7,846 nucleotides of DNA from Candidatus Brocadiaceae bacterium (GTDB lineage Bacteria > Planctomycetota > Brocadiia > SM23-32): contig PUNP01000894.1 in NCBI GenBank assembly GCA_003551785.1, forward strand, positions 1 through 7,846. The letters run 5' to 3'. Each line of letters opens with the position of its first letter. Within the stretch, counting starts at the first letter, position 1. A program made the position numbers and the translations under genes. Below are positions 4,663 through 7,846 of the stretch, one piece after another. A model generated the notes under the pieces. The model had not been told where the DNA came from. It made no database searches and saw only the letters and a program-made list of their open reading frames with translations.

Positions 4663-6747
4663 TCACTTAACCCTAAAATGCTGCTGGATATGTTCTTCAA
4701 CTTTCATGGCTGCGTCTTCAGCTGAGGAAGAAAGAGCATTCTTTTTGCTATCAATCGCCGTACCTAAACCATCAAATTGGGTATTGAATAATGGTTTTAC
4801 ATAGTTTTCTGAAAATTCAATGAAAACAATATGAACTTTACATGCTGCAAAATAAAGTGTCCCGAAGTCGGTTTCCCGGGTATCCGTAATATTATTATCA
4901 ACAATTCCGGTGAGGATATAGGTTGGTGCGGAGCTCTCTTTCCCATCAACATTATTTTTCATCTTTTCCTCAAGAGCATCGAGTTCCAAAGTAACGAACT
5001 CACGGGGTTCCCACTCCCAATCGCTCTTCAGTATTATTTCAACATCAGCTTGCTTGAGCCGATTAATCAGTTGACGTGCGGTTAGTCCTTCATTAATATT
5101 TTGTTCAGTCCCGTCTGTTCTCTCTTGAATGAAGAGAGATAAAGGAATGTCCAGTTTGCTTTCTTTATTTTTGGGATCGAAAATATAATAAGGGCCGGAG
5201 AGTTTTTGATGGATAGAGCTTTCAGGCAGAAAGTGTTCAAATGCTATTTTAGCGCGTAAAATGAAAGCTTCCGTTTGCAGCCTGGCAGACAGCCTGGTGA
5301 AATCCGCTTCTGCTATACCCTCTGGTGATGTGCTGCCTATACGGGAGTCCTTATCAGTGAACGATTCGCGTTGCGTATCCATGAACTCGAATTTGACAGG
5401 AATGCCCTCGATGGGTTCTTTTTGATCGCCGGCGATGAGCTTGACGCTTACAACTTTCTCTTGATCTTCTTCAAGACTATACCATCTGTCTGGGCCGGAT
5501 TCGGGCACAAGCTCCATTTCTGACAAGAATTTATCGAGCTCAATATAAGTTTCAGACAGAAGGTCGGCACTGAGTTTTTCAGCAAACTGACTTAATTTTT
5601 TATCCGCAGGTTTAATAGCAAGAGCAATCAGATAGTTCATTAAGGCAGACTCGGCTTTATGCATCGCCTTTCCAAGGTCTTCGGCTGCACGATTGAAATT
5701 GGCTGCTTGCCTTTGATTAATACCGGAACGCAACAAATATTTCCAGTATTCTAAAGCTTCAAGAGCGTTATCTTTGCATCTTTCGGCATTTTTCCTTCGG
5801 TCAGTCACAGCAAGTGCATAATGCACGCCGATAGCAGAATCATACCAGAATTCCCCCGTTTCCGGTTCAATTAAATTAATATGATCGAAGTTGATTTTTT
5901 CAAATTCGAGCATCTCAATTTGACTTTTGATTTTTTCAGGAATCTTATTGGCATCAGGCTTTGTGTAGTCGAAACACAGTTCTAACACTTCATTCAATGC
6001 TTCGGTTTGAGCATTCATTTCAGCCTCCTCCGCGCTAAGGCCAATCCCGGTCGATAGCAGATAATTTTCGGGTGGAAATTGCACATTTTCCCCGGAAGCC
6101 AGCCAATGAGGCAGTTCTGAGAGTGTAATCTCCCCCATACTTATGGCTTTACGATACTGTCGTATAGCTGCTTCGCGTACAACTCTTGCTTTCAGTTCGG
6201 AGTCCAGGCTATCAAAAAATTCCTGAAGAATAACATCTTCATTTTCCATTTCCCACAGCCTGTAATCTTTATTCAAGTGCCGGGCGCATTGTTTTGCGGT
6301 TTCATTAACAACAGTCAGGGGGATTTTCAGCATAAGGTGAATGCGCCCGTCCTGGAACCTCCAAACATCCTTATCAAAAGAGCGTCTCATAACATTTTTC
6401 ACGACTTCATCGGCCAGATTCTGCGAAAAGAGCTTTGAACCAATTTCTCTGCCCTCGATATATTCAGGGTGGGATTCAACAAAATCTTTCAGGGATTGGT
6501 AAACATAAGCAGCAATTTGATCTGAAAGCATAAAGCGGGCATTTTTTTTTGCTTCCAGGAGGGCTGTTTCTCCTTCGATATTTTCATGGGCGTACCCCAC
6601 TCCTGTCAGAAAACGTTGGAATTCTTCAGCGGCATAAGGATACCTGACCCATGCCGGCAACTCTTCCGGCCGGGTGTCAGTAGTTTGACAGCCTGAGTGA
6701 AGTATTAAAATAAAAAACAATACTGTAATGCAGCAGTATTTAAACAT
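4663..6747 (-). CDS. Multi-domain lipoprotein: two LPP20-like modules, Ig-like region, CsgG/FlgT-like C-terminus
   Basis: The 694-residue product starts with a lipoprotein-type signal (MFKYCCITVLFFILILHSGC, probable lipidated Cys20). The His at -3 is atypical for a lipobox. Gln at +2 gives no inner-membrane retention signal, so outer-membrane anchoring is likely. Two similar modules follow. Residues 31-155 begin LPAWVRYPY and include FLTGVGYA. Residues 211-325 begin ELPHWLASG and include LLSTGIGLS and later VHYALAVTDRRK. These match the LPP20-type pattern of PxW, GxG, spaced alanines and Y-x-L. A helical stretch (about 326-412) leads to a beta-rich Ig-like region (about 430-508; VVSVKLIAGD, EGIPVKFEF, SPEGIAEADF). 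The C-terminal region (about 551-691) holds YILTGIVDNN, GLGTAIDSKKNAL and a final amphipathic helix, and resembles CsgG/FlgT-like assembly domains. The start at 6747 gives a signal peptide directly. Upstream in-frame GTG/ATG codons from 6816 would bury it. AGGG about 10 nt upstream is a modest ribosome-binding site. Function is unknown, with an envelope structural or assembly role inferred. Confidence 0.85.
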   Translation of the reverse strand: MFKYCCITVLFFILILHSGCQTTDTRPEELPAWVRYPYAAEEFQRFLTGVGYAHENIEGETALLEAKKNARFMLSDQIAAYVYQSLKDFVESHPEYIEGREIGSKLFSQNLADEVVKNVMRRSFDKDVWRFQDGRIHLMLKIPLTVVNETAKQCARHLNKDYRLWEMENEDVILQEFFDSLDSELKARVVREAAIRQYRKAISMGEITLSELPHWLASGENVQFPPENYLLSTGIGLSAEEAEMNAQTEALNEVLELCFDYTKPDANKIPEKIKSQIEMLEFEKINFDHINLIEPETGEFWYDSAIGVHYALAVTDRRKNAERCKDNALEALEYWKYLLRSGINQRQAANFNRAAEDLGKAMHKAESALMNYLIALAIKPADKKLSQFAEKLSADLLSETYIELDKFLSEMELVPESGPDRWYSLEEDQEKVVSVKLIAGDQKEPIEGIPVKFEFMDTQRESFTDKDSRIGSTSPEGIAEADFTRLSARLQTEAFILRAKIAFEHFLPESSIHQKLSGPYYIFDPKNKESKLDIPLSLFIQERTDGTEQNINEGLTARQLINRLKQADVEIILKSDWEWEPREFVTLELDALEEKMKNNVDGKESSAPTYILTGIVDNNITDTRETDFGTLYFAACKVHIVFIEFSENYVKPLFNTQFDGLGTAIDSKKNALSSSAEDAAMKVEEHIQQHFRVK

Positions 6748-6784
6748 TATTCCGGCCCTGCTTTCGTAGTTATTCAGCGAATTC

Positions 6785-6808
6785 TGACAACTAATTTCCA
6801 TTGACAAC
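6785..6808. repeat. Direct repeat TGACAAC, 17-bp period, upstream of the lipoprotein gene
   Basis: TGACAAC occurs at 6785-6791 and 6802-6808. On the lipoprotein's strand this reads GTTGTCA-N10-GTTGTCA, 38-61 bp before its start codon. Two copies about one and a half helical turns apart could be a regulator site. TTGTCA also resembles a -35 box, but I see no matching -10. Confidence 0.3.
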
Positions 6809-6824
6809 ACGCACACGGTGGAGA

Positions 6825-6842
6825 TTTTCCTGGTAGGGAAAA
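6825..6842 (-). terminator. Possible hairpin after the ATPase gene
   Basis: TTTTCC (6825-6830) and GGAAAA (6837-6842) form a 6-bp stem with a 6-nt loop, 38 nt past the stop codon of the ATPase gene on the reverse strand. There is no T-run after it in that direction, so it is at best a weak transcript-end or processing structure. Confidence 0.2.
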
Positions 6843-6879
6843 GGACTTCCGGGCATTCTATAGGAATTCTTTTAGCCTA

Positions 6880-7846
6880 TTAATTTTCGGTAACGGTAGC
6901 TCTGGCTACTTCTTCTACTGTCGTGTTGCCGTCGAAAACGGCTAACAACCCACTCTGCCTCAAAGACCTTGCTCCATGTTTCCTGGCGCACATCCTAATT
7001 TCACCAGTAGATGCACCCGAATTTAGTAAGTCTCGGATTTCGTCATTAATATTGACAATTTCAAAAATTCCCATCCGCCCCTTATACCCAATATTATTAC
7101 ACATTTGGCATCCGCGACCGCGATAGAATTTCTTACCCTCGACATCTTCTTCTTCCAACCCCAGGCTCAAGAGACTTTCCTGACTGGGTGTATATTCCTC
7201 TTTGCAATTAGGGCAGATGCTCCTCACGAGGCGTTGAGCAATTACTCCCTCAAGGCTGGCATTGATAAGATAGGGCTCAAGACCTAAATCCACCAGCCTG
7301 GTTAGCGTTGTGGAACCGTCATTAGTATGGCTGGTGCTGAAAACTAAATGGCCCGTGAGAGCGGCCTGGACGGCTATTTGGGCCGTATCAACGTCACGAA
7401 TTTCACCAACCAAAATAATATCGGGGTCTTGACGCAGGAATTGCCTTAGTGAGGTTTCGAATGTAACACCCAGTTCTTCCTTAATCGGCATCTGCATAAT
7501 ACCTTCAATTTCGTATTCAACAGGGTCTTCAGCGGTTAGTATCTTCACCCCTATGTCATTAAGCCGTCGCAGCACGCTGTATAAGGTCGTAGTCTTGCCG
7601 GAGCCGGTAGGGCCGGTACAAAGAATAATACCATGCGGCTTTTTGATCATCTGGTCGACCTTTTCCATGTCGTCCCCCCTAAGCCCGATTTTATCCATAT
7701 CTAAAGCGACCTGGCGTCTGTCCAGTACACGGCAGACAACACTTTCGCCGAACATAGTCGGAAGGGTTGATATACGTAGGTCTACGGGGTTCCCGCTGAT
7801 ATTTAGCTCTACACGCCCGTCCTGCGGCAGGCGTCGTTCAGCAATA
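6880..7846 (-). CDS. GspE/PilB-type secretion or type IV pilus ATPase (C-terminal part, runs off right edge)
   Basis: The frame is open through the right edge: 321 codons are visible, and the ATG at 7755 is internal, since upstream codons read AERRLPQDGRV...DLRISTLPT, a conserved GspE-family block. In order come Walker A GPTGSGKT (7591-7614), the Asp box around LTAEDPVEYEIEG, Walker B DPDIILVGEIRD, the His box GHLVFSTSHTND, and a zinc-binding C-terminal part with CPNC and CQMC 31 residues apart followed by GYKGRMGIFEI. This hexameric cytoplasmic ATPase powers pseudopilus or pilus assembly. The tetracysteine motif and overall pattern fit GspE or PilB and not the retraction ATPase PilT. The N-terminal domains that separate GspE from PilB lie outside the window. 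The C-terminus is complete (TAA at 6880-6882). No gspF/pilC follows: the next gene is the lipoprotein after 132 bp, so this may be the last gene of its cluster. Confidence 0.95.
   Translation of the reverse strand, partial: IAERRLPQDGRVELNISGNPVDLRISTLPTMFGESVVCRVLDRRQVALDMDKIGLRGDDMEKVDQMIKKPHGIILCTGPTGSGKTTTLYSVLRRLNDIGVKILTAEDPVEYEIEGIMQMPIKEELGVTFETSLRQFLRQDPDIILVGEIRDVDTAQIAVQAALTGHLVFSTSHTNDGSTTLTRLVDLGLEPYLINASLEGVIAQRLVRSICPNCKEEYTPSQESLLSLGLEEEDVEGKKFYRGRGCQMCNNIGYKGRMGIFEIVNINDEIRDLLNSGASTGEIRMCARKHGARSLRQSGLLAVFDGNTTVEEVARATVTEN

Noticed and set aside
4643..4666. GTG at 4666 as the mscS start, overlapping the lipoprotein TGA
   Set aside because: The strong AGGAGGT lies downstream of this GTG and directly before ATG 4642. 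The extra eight residues simply translate the ribosome-binding site.
6748..6816. N-terminal extension of the lipoprotein from 6816
   Set aside because: It would place 23 polar residues before the signal peptide. The start at 6747 gives a normal lipoprotein signal directly.
6923..7287. Plus-strand open frames opposite the ATPase gene
   Set aside because: They are shadows of the GspE/PilB coding strand, with no domain signal. The plus-strand frames at 3801-4025 and 4831-5085 are likewise shadows of mscS and the lipoprotein gene.

Overview
This 7.8-kb window is bacterial and moderately AT-rich. It holds eight protein-coding genes, two of them cut by the window edges, and no RNA genes, insertion sequences or CRISPR arrays that I could see. 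The gene mix is a Hanks-type soluble Ser/Thr kinase, a large multi-domain lipoprotein, a type III pantothenate kinase, a GspE/PilB secretion ATPase and a long CofE-like ligase. With the strong AGGAGG ribosome-binding sites, this fits a Gram-negative (diderm) environmental bacterium. A planctomycete or other PVC-type lineage is my best guess, but it is inference and not shown by any marker gene.

Layout, left to right. Positions 1-308 (minus strand) are the N-terminus of an MFS drug-efflux-type transporter that runs off the left edge. A 155-bp divergent intergenic region separates it from a plus-strand run: a 392-residue CofE/F420_ligase-family protein (464-1642), type III pantothenate kinase coaX (1773-2552), a small soluble protein kinase (2621-3463) and a 55-residue two-helix membrane protein (3594-3761). 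The last of these converges on a minus-strand group, sharing a TTAA in which both stop codons lie. The minus-strand group, read right to left, is a GspE/PilB-type ATPase (C-terminal 321 codons, running off the right edge), a 694-residue lipoprotein with a duplicated LPP20-like module, an Ig-like region and a C-terminal CsgG/FlgT-like region, and an MscS-family mechanosensitive channel 20 nt downstream.

How the genes may work together. CoaX makes 4'-phosphopantothenate for CoA. The CofE-like protein belongs to a family whose characterised members add glutamate to coenzyme F420, but nothing else here belongs to F420 synthesis, so its substrate is open. The lipoprotein and the MscS channel are very likely co-transcribed and could be an envelope-maintenance pair. 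Their link to the ATPase is only same-strand adjacency across 132 bp. The kinase has no sensor or membrane domain and several departures from the usual kinase motifs.

No intergenic stretch exceeds 300 bp. The five sizeable gaps (309-463, 1643-1772, 2553-2620, 3464-3593, 6748-6879) hold candidate promoters, a weak terminator, short repeats and an inverted repeat, all listed below. No single feature is a clear new system. The most unusual parts are the lipoprotein architecture with its MscS partner, the orphan CofE-like ligase, and the divergent kinase followed by a tiny membrane protein.
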